A stretch of DNA of 64,000 nucleotides, from the NCBI RefSeq assembly GCF_000499845.2, contig NC_023759.2, forward strand, positions 38,091,785 through 38,155,784, given 5' to 3'. The notes beneath the pieces were generated by a model. The model made no database searches. It was not told the origin of the DNA and saw nothing but the letters and a program-made list of their open reading frames with translations. This stretch comes from Phaseolus vulgaris. Lineage: Eukaryota > Streptophyta > Magnoliopsida > Fabales > Fabaceae. Below are positions 34,446-47,699 of this stretch, piece by piece. Made by a program: the position numbers and the translations under genes. Position 1 is the first letter of the stretch. Each line of letters starts with the position of its first letter.

Positions 34446-35818
34446 CATACAACCAAGATCCAATTGAAAAACAATACACTAACAAAACATAAATATTATA
34501 AGGTCATAAAATCGATTTTGGTTGGAGTTATAGGAAAACCAAAATCTATTCCAATACCTGTCACACAATGAGAATCAATTCTTGTTATAGTTTAAAAACT
34601 ACAAAATCGATACTATAAAACCAAACCTACATCGTTTGGAAAAATTGGAAAATTGATTTTGCTTGTTTAAAATAAACATCAGAATCGACTTTGTTGTTTA
34701 TGTGAAAAATTTTAAAATTGATTCTCTGTTCCCACAATGTACAACAAATTAATTCTCGTAAAAAAAATCAACAAAAACTCATTGCATCAAGTGAATTTTT
34801 CTTTCTTTCTTTGTTGCTCAAGTACAGATAATTGAACAACTCCCTCAGCCTATGTAAAAGTAATCAATTTCGCCAAAGTTAACACGCACACTCTGTTTTT
34901 TGAAAAACCATTATTCTTCTATTTCTCTGTTGTATATCTTACAATTGAGAGAACAATCTATTTATAGACATTAGCAAGCTCTTCTAAAACAGACATTAGC
35001 AACCCCAGTAACAACTCTTGACCTTTCATCTATCGAAACTCTAGTGCTTTTATTTTCCATTAACTTCTAAATTTAAAAATCCACAAAATAAAATTTAAAG
35101 TTTATTCAACACCCTAACCTTAACAACAAACTAGCTCTCATGATACAATGTTCACTTTCTCTGAACACAACAAGCAGAACTCTTACAAAACCTAATTATA
35201 TTTATTACACTGATAAGGTTCTTGTTAGTTCACAGGTCTAGAGCTTATGAAAAAAGTGGTCAAGATTCTCTTCTGCCACTTCCACCAAGCATTGTCACCA
35301 TTTCCCCATTCAATACTGACACCTTTGTATTCAAAATGCATGCACGATTGCCACCACTGTATTTAGAATGCATGCAAAGATATCAAAGTAAAATGCATTG
35401 TGCCTACGCGGAATCAACGCAAATCCTCTTCATTTCTGTGAAGAGCGAAAACGCTTCCACCCACTCCTCATCCGCTTAGGAACCTTCAAAAACATCGAAT
35501 CAAATAGGAGTGCACCCACTCGTCCCTCCCTCCTAAATTGTCATACTCGGATTTGAACACAATGTAAAACAGATATGTGAAATGTATGTAACGAAAGTAG
35601 AAAATAAAATAGTGATAGGTTGCTACTACAAATAATAAAAAATATTCACATAGAAAATTTATTTTTTAATATAAAATATTATTATAATAGTGAGTAGACA
35701 TGATTTACTTTTTGAGAAAAGTTTATTTTAAATATCAGTCAAGTCGTCATCTTAGGATTATTATTATACTTATAAGTATGATTATCAATATTAATATAAT
35801 TAATAAAATAAAAATTAA
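34446..35818. other. Gene-free stretch
   Basis: Moderately AT-rich. A plus-strand frame at 35222-35479 (85 codons) has no recognisable domain, conserved start context or neighbours suggesting a gene. Nothing else supported. Confidence 0.5.
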
Positions 35819-35945
35819 TATTATTAATATTATTAATATTTTTAAATATTATTAATATTTTTAAATATTATTAATATTTTTAAATATTATTAATATTTTT
35901 AAATATTATTAATATTTTTAAATATTATTAATATTTTTAAATATT
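35819..35945. repeat. 19-bp AT tandem repeat
   Basis: The unit ATTATTAATATTTTTAAAT is repeated about six times nearly perfectly, followed by looser ATT/TAA-rich repeats to about 36200. Confidence 0.85.
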
Positions 35946-36224
35946 ATAAATATTGTTAATATTATAAATAATTTTAATTTTATAAATATTTTTATTAATA
36001 GTATTTATTTTATTAATGTTATTATTACTAATGTTATTAATTTTGTTATATTATTAATATCATTAATTCTATTATTATTAATATTATTAATATTATTAAT
36101 TTTATAATATTAATAATATGTATACTTATTAGTTATTGTTATTATTATTTATGAATATTAATTATGATTTTATAATTCTTCATATAATAATAATATTTTT
36201 AATATTATGTATATAATTATTATG

Positions 36225-36500
36225 ATAGTAGTTGGTAGGTAATAGAGATGTGTGAGTGATAGTTCGTAGGTAATAGAGATTCGTGGGTAATAGTTGATAG
36301 GTAATATAGATCCGTAGGTAAAAGTTGGTAGGTAATAAGATCTGTGGGTAATAGTTGGTAGGTAATGCTGGATTTACCTACAGATTTAGAATCTGTGGAT
36401 AATGTCCGTAGGTAATATCCGTAGGTAATGCTGAATTTACCTACAGACTCATATCCATAGGTAAAAATCCGTAGATAATACTGATATTTTTTTGTAGTGT
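36225..36500. mobile_element. Transposon end with GGTAGGTAAT subterminal repeats (CACTA-like)
   Basis: Variants of GTAGGTAATA recur many times, some inverted (TTACCTAC), and the block ends at 36488-36500 with TTTTTTTGTAGTG, the inverse of CACTACAAAAAAA. Clustered subterminal repeats beside such an end are typical of CACTA elements. I did not find a matching left end. The Tyr/Leu/Pro-rich minus-strand frame here is a product of the repeats. Confidence 0.5.
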
Positions 36501-37121
36501 AAACTAATTTAGAAACTAAAATTTTTTTAGTCTCTAAAATGATATCTAATTTAGTCATTATAACAACTAATTATTTTTTTATCTAAAAATTGATTTCTAT
36601 TTTATGATTTTTTTTTTAGTTTTATATATAAATAGGAAAAAACATACATTTAACAATTTAACAACTGTTTATAAGAATACTTTCAATTAAAAAATAAAAT
36701 AAAATATTAATTTATTGAAGTGTGAAATTTATGTTTTTCCTTAATTTTTTTTCTGTGTAAAAGAAACTTTTCCTAGAAAATAAAATCAGAGAAAAAAACT
36801 TTTACTAACAAAAAATCAGTGCAAAAGTGTTCAGATGACAGGACAAAACTAAATAAAATGGACACTTTTATTTAATCTATCATGCATCATGGTATTCAGT
36901 TTCAACCTGATAAAAAATAGGTGTAAGAAAATGAAAGCATACCAAATTCATAAAATTAAAACTATATCAGTCACTTTTAACAACTACGTGAACTGCTGTT
37001 TTTGTGCTTTGGTGTATGTACAATGGAAAGCTACGATGTTTCAACGAAAGGAACTTTCTCAGGGGACATTTTGATTGGAGGCTGGACTTGGTCACAATGT
37101 CGTAGTCCGAAAACTGAAACG

Positions 37122-37126
37122 TTGAC
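37122..37126 (+). promoter_or_regulatory. W-box core (TTGAC) upstream of CYP93A gene 1
   Basis: GTTGACG lies about 115 bp before the TATA box. TTGAC is the WRKY binding core common in elicitor-induced phytoalexin genes. A short motif like this can occur by chance. Confidence 0.3.
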
Positions 37127-37234
37127 GTTGCCGGCCAGCATCACATAAATGTCCATTTCCAAAACAGACAAGAGTAGCAAACATAAACTAGAAATTAATT
37201 AAGCAGTTTGTGTTAATAGGAAGAAGTCTTTTCC

Positions 37235-37241
37235 TTATATA
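37235..37241 (+). promoter_or_regulatory. TATA box of CYP93A gene 1, with an AC-like element after it
   Basis: TTATATA lies about 50 bp before the ATG at 37292. CCAACCACC follows at 37247-37255, a MYB/AC-element-like sequence often seen in phenylpropanoid promoters. Confidence 0.45.
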
Positions 37242-37291
37242 CGTTGCCAACCACCATATTTTCATTAACTTCCCAAACATTTAAATCAAAT

Positions 37292-39136
37292 ATGGCTGAT
37301 TATTACCAAGACTACATCCTGCTTTTCATCACATGTTTAGTCTCCACAATCGTGGTTCGAGCCATACTCAGCAGAAAACAAAACAAGAGTAATAGACCAC
37401 CAAGTCCACAAGCCTTACCCATCATTGGACATCTCCACCTTCTTGCTCCAATACCTCACCAGGCTCTTCACAAGCTCTCTACTCGCTATGGACCCATAAT
37501 GCATCTTTTCCTTGGCTCTGTGCCTTGTGTCATTGCTTCCACACCCGAAGCTGCTAGAGAATTCCTTAAAACTCACGAAACCCGTTTCTCCAACCGCCCG
37601 CAAAGTTCTGCAGTTGATTTTCTAACATATGGCTCCCAGGACTTCTCTTTTGCGCCATATGGACCTTATTGGAAATTCATGAAGAGAATATGCATGTCGG
37701 AACTTCTGGGGGGTCCCACGCTAAGTCAGCTACTTCCTGTGAGGAGACAAGAGACGTTAAGGTTTCTGAGGCTTGTGCTCAATAAAGGGGAGGCGGATGA
37801 GGCTATTGATGTTGGGAGAGAACTTTTGACGCTCTCGAATAATGTTGTGTCGAGGATGATTATGAGCCAAACATGTTCTCAAGATGACACTGAAGCTGAA
37901 GAGGTGAGGAAGTTGGTGCAAGACACTGTTCTTCTCACTGGGAAGTTTAATGTGTCAGATTTCGTTTGGTTCTTTAAGAACTGGGATGTGCAGGGGTTCG
38001 GGAAAAGACTCAAGGAAATTCGAGACAGGTTTGACACCATGATGGAGAGGGCGATCAAGGAGCATCAAGAGGAAAGGAAGAAGAGAAAGGAAGTGGGAAG
38101 TGGAGGAGATGGCCAAATCAAGAATCTACTTGATGTATTATTGGACATACATGAAGATGAGAACTCTGACATAAAATTGACAAAAGAGAACATAAAGGCC
38201 TTCATCTTGGTAAGTCACTTTCTGTCACAAGATTTTAATGACTTCTACTCTACCGTATTGCTATGATGCAAATAAGGGACTCACGACCCGTTGTATGCTT
38301 TGATTGACGTTAGATGATCCAGAATTATGTTAAAATATCAGTTAATTGATGTAAGATAAATGTTTACATGTGTGTTTTTACATTAAATAATTGATTTTAG
38401 GTTCAGAACTGATTTTAACTGACAATTTTAAGTAGTTTTTGTGTTGGATCCAGAATTTGTCGAACATGAAAAACTGATGGTATAGTTCTAAATTTTGAAG
38501 GACGTGTTCATGGCAGGAACAGACACTGCAGCCTCGACAATCGTATGGGCTTTGGCTGAGTTGATTAACCACCCAGATGTGATGGAGAGAGCAAGGGAGG
38601 AGATTGATGCTGTGATTGGAAGTGGTAGATTAGTAGAAGAGTCAGACCTTGTCAACCTTTCTTACCTACAAGCTATAGTCAAAGAAACCCTGAGGATTCA
38701 CCCCACAGGTCCATTAATTGTCAGAGAATCGTCTGAAAGCTGCACTATCTGGGGCTATGAGATTCCACCCAAGACTCAGTTGTTTGTTAATGTGTGGGCT
38801 ATTGGTAGGGATCCCAAACACTGGGAGAACCCACTTGAGTTTAGACCAGAGAGGTTTCTTAGTGAAGAGGAAAATGGTAAGAGCCAGTTAGATGTGAGGG
38901 GACAATATTTTCATCTGATTCCATTTGGGAGTGGAAGAAGAGGTTGTCCTGGAACCTCACTGGCTTTGCAGGTTGTACAGACCAATCTTGCTGCTATGAT
39001 TCAGTGCTTTGAATGGAAAGTTAAAGGAGGCAATGAGACTGTTGACATGGAAGAGAAACCTGGGATAACTCTTTCAAGGGCTCATCCATTGGTTTGTGTT
39101 CCTGTTCCTAGGCTTAATCCTTTTCCTCCCCTGTGA
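37292..39136 (+). CDS. CYP93A: Cytochrome P450 CYP93A-type, gene 1 (517 aa)
   Basis: Exon 1 is 37292-38209, the intron 38210-38500, exon 2 38501-39136. The ATG at 37292 ([11 protein letters not shown]) is taken as start: it follows a TATA box by about 50 bp and precedes the membrane anchor, and the frame upstream has no earlier ATG. Landmarks: proline hinge [22 protein letters not shown] at 311-316, KETLR (368-371), PERF (412-415), and haem loop [11 protein letters not shown] with Cys445. The sequence follows the soybean CYP93A family, whose best-known member (CYP93A1) hydroxylates 3,9-dihydroxypterocarpan at C6a on the way to glyceollins. Some CYP93A members have no settled substrate, and this N-terminus looks nearer to those than to CYP93A1. 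ER location is expected. No defect is visible. Confidence 0.93.
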
Positions 39137-40183
39137 CAGTGATCAGACAAAATCAAGATTGGGTCAGAAAGGAAAAACTTCAAATTGAAAATTCACATTT
39201 TGGCTCATTCTTGTTTATCTGTAGTATTCACCATCATAAATTTCACAGACCCTGTCTATGCTTTGCAAAATGAACGCAAGCAAGGTTTATTCCAAACTTA
39301 TGTTGTTATTCAATTAGAATTAAGATTTCGTTCCACTTATACAAACCTTTGCTATGTACTGAACAACAAAATAAACACTTAAAAAGAGCTAGATCTTACT
39401 ATTCTCATTATTTCTAAAGAAATTTATTATAGCCTGTTTAAGAAATATCATGTTTGACTTCTTCGTCATGCGTATTAATCATAAACAGGATCTTTGGTGT
39501 CACGGAATGATTTTAATGTGGTTATAAGTCAAAATTTGGTTTCCAGCTTGTTGTTTTAAGTTCAAAATAAGAAATGGAAGGCATATGGTAGATGAGGCAT
39601 AGCCAAGCAAAACTGAATTTTATAATAGAAAAATATTCTTTGACACCATATAAAATACAATAAGTGTAGGATAACACACTCCCATTTAACAATCATTGAT
39701 TTTTCAAAGTTTATATGACTGTTACTAAATTACTCGGTCAAATAAACGTTTTCGATAAAATAATCCTACTTTACAACGGTTCAAAAATAGGCACTCTTTA
39801 AAATATATTAATAAAAAAGTTAGTTCTCAAATAAAATAAATTAAATAGATACGCAATCCAAAGTAGGCCTTACTCGCAGCAACTTGCTTTAGCCCCATTT
39901 CTTGCAGTTGTGACTTCAATGAAACTCATTGGTCTCAACTTATCTGTCATTAATGCTACTTATTTTTTCCATTTTAGATAATTTCATAAGAATATATCTC
40001 CCATACCCCTTGTCCAAAGTCTATTTGCCAAATTCCTCACTCGCCAAAACAAAAGCCAGTGGAAAGATCTGAAGGTGTAGATGGTTAGACTTTGAAGATG
40101 TCTATTACTATTTAAGTTTCTCACTGTAATCTACCTCACAAATTCACAATCAACAAAAAAGAACACTTGATAATACTCAAGGT
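39137..40183. promoter_or_regulatory. Intergenic region and promoter of CYP93A gene 2
   Basis: Between the two CYP93A genes, which point the same way. TATTTAAG at 40109-40116, about 70 bp before the ATG, is the likely TATA element, and CTACCTCAC follows. A plus-strand frame at 39185-39382 is 3'-flank sequence without a recognisable domain. Confidence 0.4.
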
Positions 40184-42582
40184 ATGGCTTTTCAAGTGTT
40201 ACTCGTTTGTTTGATCTCCACCATCGTGATTGTATTCATACTGCGAACAAAACAAAACAAGACGCTCCTTCCACCAAGTCCAATGGCCCTCCCCATCATT
40301 GGCCACCTCCACCTTCTCTCCCCATTACCTCACCAAGATTTTCACAAGCTTTCAATCCGCTATGGACCCATCATGCACCTTTTCCTCGGCTCAGTCCCTT
40401 GTTTGGTGGCTTCAACCGCAGAAGCAGCCAAAGAGTTCCTCAAAACTCACGAATCCTCCTTCTCCAACCGCCCAGTTCAAACCGTGGCCGTTGAGGCCTT
40501 AACCTACGGATTCCAAGACTTCTTCTTCGCGCCTTACGGACCCTATTGGAAGTTCATGAAGAAACTGTGCATGTCTGAACTTCTCGGTAGCCGCATGTTA
40601 GAGCAGCTCCTTCCCGTGAGGCAGGAAGAGAACAAGAGATTCATCCAACGCGTGCTCGAAAAAGGGGTGGCTGGTGAGGCCGTGGATTTTGGAGGAGAGT
40701 TGATGACACTCTCGAATAACATCGTGTCGAGAATGGCTGTGAGTCGGACGAGTACTGAAAACGAGAAGGACGTTGAAGAGATGAGGAAGCTGGTGGCGGA
40801 TGCCGCAGAGCTTGTGGGGAAGTTCAACATATCGGACTCCATTTGGTTCTTGAAGCGTTTCGATTTGCAGGGATTCAACATGAGGCTCAACGAAACTCGG
40901 GACAGGTTTGATGCCGTGTTGGACAGAATCATAAAGCGGCGTGAGGAGGAAAGAAGGAACAACAACCAAACCGGTGGAACACGTCCGTTTAAGGATATGC
41001 TTGATGTTTTATTGGACATCTTCGAAGATGAAAGTTCTGAAATGAAACTCAACAAAGACAAAATTAAGGCCTTCATCCTGGTAAGTCCATAAAGGAAATC
41101 TGTAGTTTTTTCATGCTTAAAGAGTAATTATATTTGTACAGAAAAGTTAAATAATGATACTCGCTTAAAGAGAATATTAGAGACTGATATTTGTACAGTA
41201 AGAAAACACACTAATAAGGAATTGTGATTGAAATAAAGTGGTAAATGACTATATTTACACTAGTCCTGTTCATGTAAAAGAGGCAGCATGATGTGTATAA
41301 ATAGACCATGAATTCAAGAGAAGGGGTAAGTGATTTTGAAGAATAAGATATAAAAGATTAGTCTAAAGATTTTAGCTAGAATATTTATAAATACTAGTAA
41401 AAAAATTATATCTAATAGCAATTTATTATGATGATTCTAATTCATATATTATAGTAATTGAAAAATGCTATTGTAAATATAATAAGACTTATTATATTAA
41501 TTATTATCTAAAATAACATAATAGGTTAAAATTTGACTTGTTACAATGAATATTTACTATGTTAGTTCAATTAATAACTAACACTAGTCTTATTCAGGAT
41601 CAAAATCAAATTCATGCTTACTCTACTTTCACAAATATTCAATTTTCTTTTTTCTTCCTTCTCACCAATATATGTTGTGTTTTCATCTACTGTTGTGCTC
41701 CGTCGTTGTCTGTTTGTCAACTCCACTTTTGTTTCATCATCTTTGCGTTTCTGAAAAAATACTATTAAATGGGATAGAAAAATTAAATTATTGCTTATAG
41801 CTGAATTTGAGAAATAAGATTTAATGATGTCTTTGTTGTTCGAGTGGAAAGCATAAAAGTTTGCAGTCCTATTGTGTAGGTGTCCATTCTTGATTTGCTT
41901 TCATGCAAACATCACTAACATGTGTGTTTCTAATGACAACATTTAGGACATATTTGTTGCTGGGACAGACACGTCATCACTAACCATAGAATGGGCTATG
42001 GCAGAGTTAATGAACCATCCACATGTGTTGGAGAAGGCAAGGCTTGAAATAGATGCAGTGGTTGGAAAGAGTAGAATCGTAGAAGAATCAGACATTAAGA
42101 ACCTTCCTTACCTGCAAGCCATTGTTAAAGAAACATTTAGGCTTCACCCAGCTGGTCCATTACTTTTTAGAGAGTCATCAAGAAGTGTAGTGGTGTGTGG
42201 GTATAATATTCCAGCCAACACTCGATTGTTCATCAACGTTTGGGCTATTGGTAGGGACCCCAATCAGTGGAAAAACCCTCTTGAGTTCAGGCCAGAGAGG
42301 TTTATTGATGAAGAGGGAAATGGGCATGGTGAATTGGATGTAAGGGGACAAAGTTTTCATCTTCTTCCTTTTGGAACTGGAAGAAGAAGGTGCCCTGGTA
42401 TATCTCTGGCATTACAAATTCTGCATGTGAACCTTGCTGCTATCATTCAGTGTTTCCAGTTAAAGGTTAATGGTGGCAATGACAAGGTGGACATGGAAGA
42501 GAAGTCTGGCCTCACTCTTCCAAGGGCTCACCCCTTGATTTGTGTCCCTATTCCAAGGCTTAACCCTTTCCCTGCTATGTGA
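40184..42582 (+). CDS. CYP93A1-like: Cytochrome P450 CYP93A1-like, gene 2 (510 aa; probable pterocarpan 6a-hydroxylase lineage)
   Basis: Exon 1 is 40184-41080, the intron 41081-41946 (866 bp), exon 2 41947-42582. The N-terminus [15 protein letters not shown] and the run PHQDFHKLS...[19 protein letters not shown] match the pattern of soybean CYP93A1 (3,9-dihydroxypterocarpan 6a-monooxygenase) closely. AGTDTS is at 304-309, KETFR (361-364), PERF (405-408), and haem loop [11 protein letters not shown] with Cys438. By family it would be an ER enzyme of pterocarpan phytoalexin synthesis; in a legume that does not make glyceollin it may act on a related pterocarpan. It arose with gene 1 by tandem duplication, but the two have diverged much more than P450 copies A-C. 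No lesions are visible. Confidence 0.94.
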
Positions 42583-43378
42583 CTTTTTTATTTCCATTCA
42601 TATTATGTCATGTCAAAGATGCAAGTATTTTTATTTCTTTCATGTGTTTGTGCATGTGTTGCTTCTTACCATTATTCATAGCCAGTGTATCATTCTCATC
42701 CTCAACATTGAAATTTTCCTGTTATTATAATAAATAAAAAATTCAATCTTAAGTATGGGAATCCATGATTATTCATTGTCCATGAAGTAAAGAAAAGCTA
42801 TCTTATCCTCTTTGATAGTTAAGATTCTAACATCCAAAAAATATAAATGGGTCCCTTTACTATGTTTGGAACCTCTTGTAACACCCTAGCAAACAATTTT
42901 CGTAATTGTAAAGATCTTTTGCTTATGTTCCTCCAGCAGTATTATTTTTACACATGGTCTAATATAAGACATCAACAATATAATCAAGCTATTTTGAAGT
43001 CTTTATCTAGTTCTAGATATTTTTCTCCTTTATCTACTCATTTTCTCTTTAAATTAACATTTGGAAAAAGTTGGTAGTGCATTTCGTTGTACTCCATTAC
43101 TGACTTCAAAGCAATTTCTCTGGCCTTTCTGGAGTTTCTTCTTTAGCTTCAATTTCTTCGCCATCAATATGTGTTTCGTATATTAATGATTTTTTTATCA
43201 GCAAAAATATGTTAGTGGATCTTAATATGATAGTAAAACAAAACAACAAATGCTTTAATTATAGCCATAAAATAATTGACTCGTGAAATTCGCATGCAAT
43301 AAAATATTAACTATAATCTTAATTGAGGCTAAAGAATGTATTTGTTGTAGCATAGAGGAATCTTTAGAAACACCAAAG
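42583..43378. other. Intergenic stretch between CYP93A gene 2 and the GGPPS frame
   Basis: Short frames at 42542-42730 and 42847-43077 show no domain. Nothing else recognised. Confidence 0.5.
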
Positions 43379-44395
<1,017 letters not shown>

Positions 44396-44397
44396 GA

Positions 44398-44949
44398 ACA
44401 CGAAAATGACGTTGAGAACCCATAGTATACAACTGTGATGTGGCGGGACTTGATGAGATGGCAAAAGGTGTTTTCATCATTGAAAAAAAAAATTGGGCAA
44501 AAGAAAATTGAAATTGTGTTTTAGTCACTGAAGGAGAGAGTTAAATTTTTAAATGTATGAATATCTTGTTAGGAAAGAAAAGGGAAGATTTTCGTTGACA
44601 AGAGTTAGTTTACATCGAAGAGTTTCTTCCAATTCTTATGGGAATTTCAACTATATCACCAAACTTCTTTCACAAGTTATCATATTGATCAATTTGTTCA
44701 ATTTATTAATTTGGGATAATTGTCCTGTTCCCGTATGATGTTCTTATTTAAGTTTGTATGTAGGTTTGTGTTTTGGCTAACATTATTATTCCATTTGCTT
44801 AACACATATTTCATTGGTACTTGTATGACTTTTGTTTTTCAAGGACAACCAAGCAATGTCGATACAAAATTCTCTTAAATTAAAATAACAAATAGTTGTC
44901 CTAAATATCAAGGTTATCATAGTTAAAACTCACTTCTAAATTTATGTGT
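44398..44949. other. Intergenic stretch after GGPPS
   Basis: No gene recognised. A plus-strand frame at 44553-44738 has no family resemblance. Confidence 0.5.
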
Positions 44950-46616
44950 TTAGTTAGTTCTTTCATTATAGAATAACCCTTCAACAACATTGAATCGACA
45001 AGTTTGTCTCTCAACAAAGACATTATGAGCAACACATTTCATTTTCAATAGAAATTTTGCTTGTATTTCATTGAATTTGGCATGTGTGTACTCTGATTGA
45101 AATTGTCTTTCAATGCTAGATTGGGAGGTGCAAGGAATAACAATGTTCAAAGAAGCAAAGTTCGCTTTGCATTCCAGTTCAACCTTTTTCTATAGTGCAT
45201 TGTCATATTAGTGCAAAAATTGTTGGAGGGTTGTCATTGAATTGATATAGTCATAAAAAAAGGCGTTCATGCTCTCGCTCCTCTGCGTTGTTGACATCTC
45301 TGCCCAAAAAATATTTTAAGAAAACATGACACTCAACATCACTAAACATTATTACTTAAATCATATTGACTAATGAAATTTTTCTAGATTAATAAAAAAT
45401 TATTAACATTGGTGCACTTATACACTTATCGTCTTCATTGTACGTTTGATTTCTTTATATTTATGATACCCCTGCAACTTCTCAAGTATTTTCTTCATGA
45501 TGTGACATAAGCACCACCTGTGACGTGCATCAGGAAAGCACATCAGGAAATACAACTTCAATTGCATTTTGCATTGCCCTGAATTGGTTTGTCACAATGT
45601 CTTAGGAAGACCTATGTGACATACAACGCAACCAAGTTTGAAAGAAAAAAAAAACATTTTTGTCTTCCGAAGACAACAATCCACATCCCAACAAAATAGA
45701 TTGCCTATGAGGATTAACACTAACAAATGGTGCAAAGGGAATGTCATATTTATTCGTCAAATATGCAGTATCGAAGTATAAAACATCCCAAAAGCTTTCC
45801 CACGTTGTATGGCTTCGTGCGTCTACTAAAAAAACATGACAAATACAATTATCAATGTCCAAATCTATGACGAAGAAAAATTGGTGATGAAGCTCCCTCA
45901 TACAAGAGAAATGAGTTAAAAGGGCTTTCCCATCTCCTTTATTTCCCAAAGCTCTATTTTGTTTCATGAAATAATTCCAGACATCTCATTTAACAAATTC
46001 GATATTACCATCACCACTAGCTGCAAAAACAAACAATCGAAATTCTTGTTTATTCTACCACGAACTCTTCATTTATATCAAACATTCTCTTTGTTTGTAA
46101 ATTGATTTTTCTATTCCCCTGAAACAACTATGACTTATTAGGCTAAGGTCATGTGAATGTTCTTCGTGCACCGACATAATATATCACTTCCCCTTCTTTT
46201 TCCAACAATTGTTTGAGTTGGAAATTCATTAGTTTGAGTTGGATAGGTGCTAACTTCGGTTGGATTGGGAAACACATATTTTCTTACTCTTGCACAAACC
46301 AACACGAAGTACCTTATTGGATTGTTGGATCTTTTCTTTGAACTTCGTGTTCTAATGAAAAAATTCTTGGAAATAGCACATTGTCGATAATTTTTTTTAA
46401 CACTATCAACCTTATCAAAAGACTTACAACTATAGGAACCAATTCATCGTCATTATTAACATCTATGTTATTAACTATGTTTGAATTCTCACATTGTTCA
46501 AATAACGAAATGCCATCAAGAAAAATATTCTCCATGTCGTTCATCATCTGCATTATAAACATAATAATTATATACCAATGTTGATATACATTAATCATGT
46601 GTACAAATGGAAGCAT
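44950..46616 (-). pseudogene. FAR1/FHY3-related (MULE-transposase-derived) gene remnant
   Basis: Reading the minus strand, the order is: an N-terminal acidic region (46616-46314), the MULE-type transposase core (45967-45602: TAYLTNKYDIPFAPFVSVN, then ILLGCGLLSSED), a block at about 45610-45475 (QFRAMQNAIEVVFPD, then ARHRWCLCHIMKKILEKL), and a C-terminal piece at 45150-44950 (ERQFQSEYTHAKFNEIQAKF). This is the order in FAR1-RELATED SEQUENCE proteins, transcription factors domesticated from Mutator transposases. Many frameshifts separate the pieces. The N-terminal FAR1 zinc-binding domain and the SWIM finger were not clearly seen. It could equally be a decayed MULE. Confidence 0.7.
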
Positions 46617-46619
46617 AAG

Positions 46620-47270
46620 TAGACTTTATCTTTTTATTACAAACAAAGACAATGTCCCACGTTGTATGGTATTCAAAATAATAACATAAAATGCATGTGC
46701 TGGAAGGAAGACAAAAGTTATGAAAAATGCACAAATAACATGTAATGTTAGACCACATTTAAACACACAAGTTAGTAGTAGTGAGATTTGAAAACCTTAG
46801 TAAATGAAAAACTATTAAATACCTTTACACACATGGAACGTATTGAACATGCAGTTGAAGAACAAAGGAAAACAATGAATGCAATAGTTAGAGATGAGTT
46901 TCATGTAGGTGTGTAAGCAAACATAGTCTTTATGCAAGTATTGATGAATGAAACCTTTTCAAATAATGGTAGTTGAGGGTAACTATGGTGAGTTAATGTT
47001 CCCACCTACGCAACAATGATCTTACTTATGTGCAAGGGCAACCTTAAAACAAGTTCTCGCGAGAAAAATGAATAAAAGCGTGCTTTACACATTTGAATCC
47101 ATGAGATTACTTTAGTTATAAGAAAAAATCACCTTTTAAGAACCAAAACATGAGAATGAATATCTTGTAAGTGCAAGTTCAGTGACAATTTTATCTTGTA
47201 CAAAAGGATTTCCAATGCAGCAATGAGAAGATATTGATTTTGACACAAGTAATATTATTACAACATTCAT
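46620..47270. other. Intergenic stretch
   Basis: AT-rich with no recognisable coding block. A minus-strand frame at 47136-47330 has no family resemblance. Confidence 0.5.
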
Positions 47271-47273
47271 ACA

Positions 47274-47672
47274 ATGATGCAGTGCAGCTGCAACATTAAC
47301 ATAGTTCTTGGACTGGCACATAATGTCCAAGTTGTTATCCTAAATCAGAACTCGGAAGATCCAATCAACACACAAGAATTTGTAAATCACATAGGTGACG
47401 AAAGTCATTGTCGTGATTTTCCTTCAAACACATGGAGATGGCACAACAATTCCATGGTGATCTTTATCGTGTTAAAAAATTTATTTTACAATTTTAAAAC
47501 CAAACTAATATTATTAGGTGATTATTTTGAAGGACAAATAGATGGACACCATTGTGACCAACTATCATCCTTGTCTAAACAATCGGGTGTAGTATCATTG
47601 TTGATTTGCATTGTAAAATCTTGTCACCCCAATGGACTAGGGGACATGTCGATAACTTTCCAGGTAACCAAT
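47274..47672 (+). pseudogene. OB-fold protein fragment, HROB (C17orf53)-like
   Basis: The end of the frame reads LLICIVKSCHPNGLGDMSITFQ before a GT donor at about 47665. The CKPNGLGDM-type phrase is the signature of the OB-fold domain of HROB-like recombination proteins, of which plant genomes hold many broken copies. The next exon, which should begin KDPTG, was not found. Upstream, TQEFVNHIG and similar stretches have the composition of the same family's linker. It is probably one exon of a relic. Confidence 0.4.
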
Positions 47673-47699
47673 ATATTGTTGTGTTTGATGTAATTGTAA

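Noticed and set aside
36225..36500. A CRISPR-like or other regularly spaced repeat array
   Set aside because: Repeats are short, irregular and in both orientations, in a plant nuclear context; they fit transposon subterminal repeats.
36220..36558. Minus-strand frame with repeated SITYQLLPTDL-type phrases
   Set aside because: Translation of the GGTAGGTAAT subterminal repeat next to a transposon end, not a gene.
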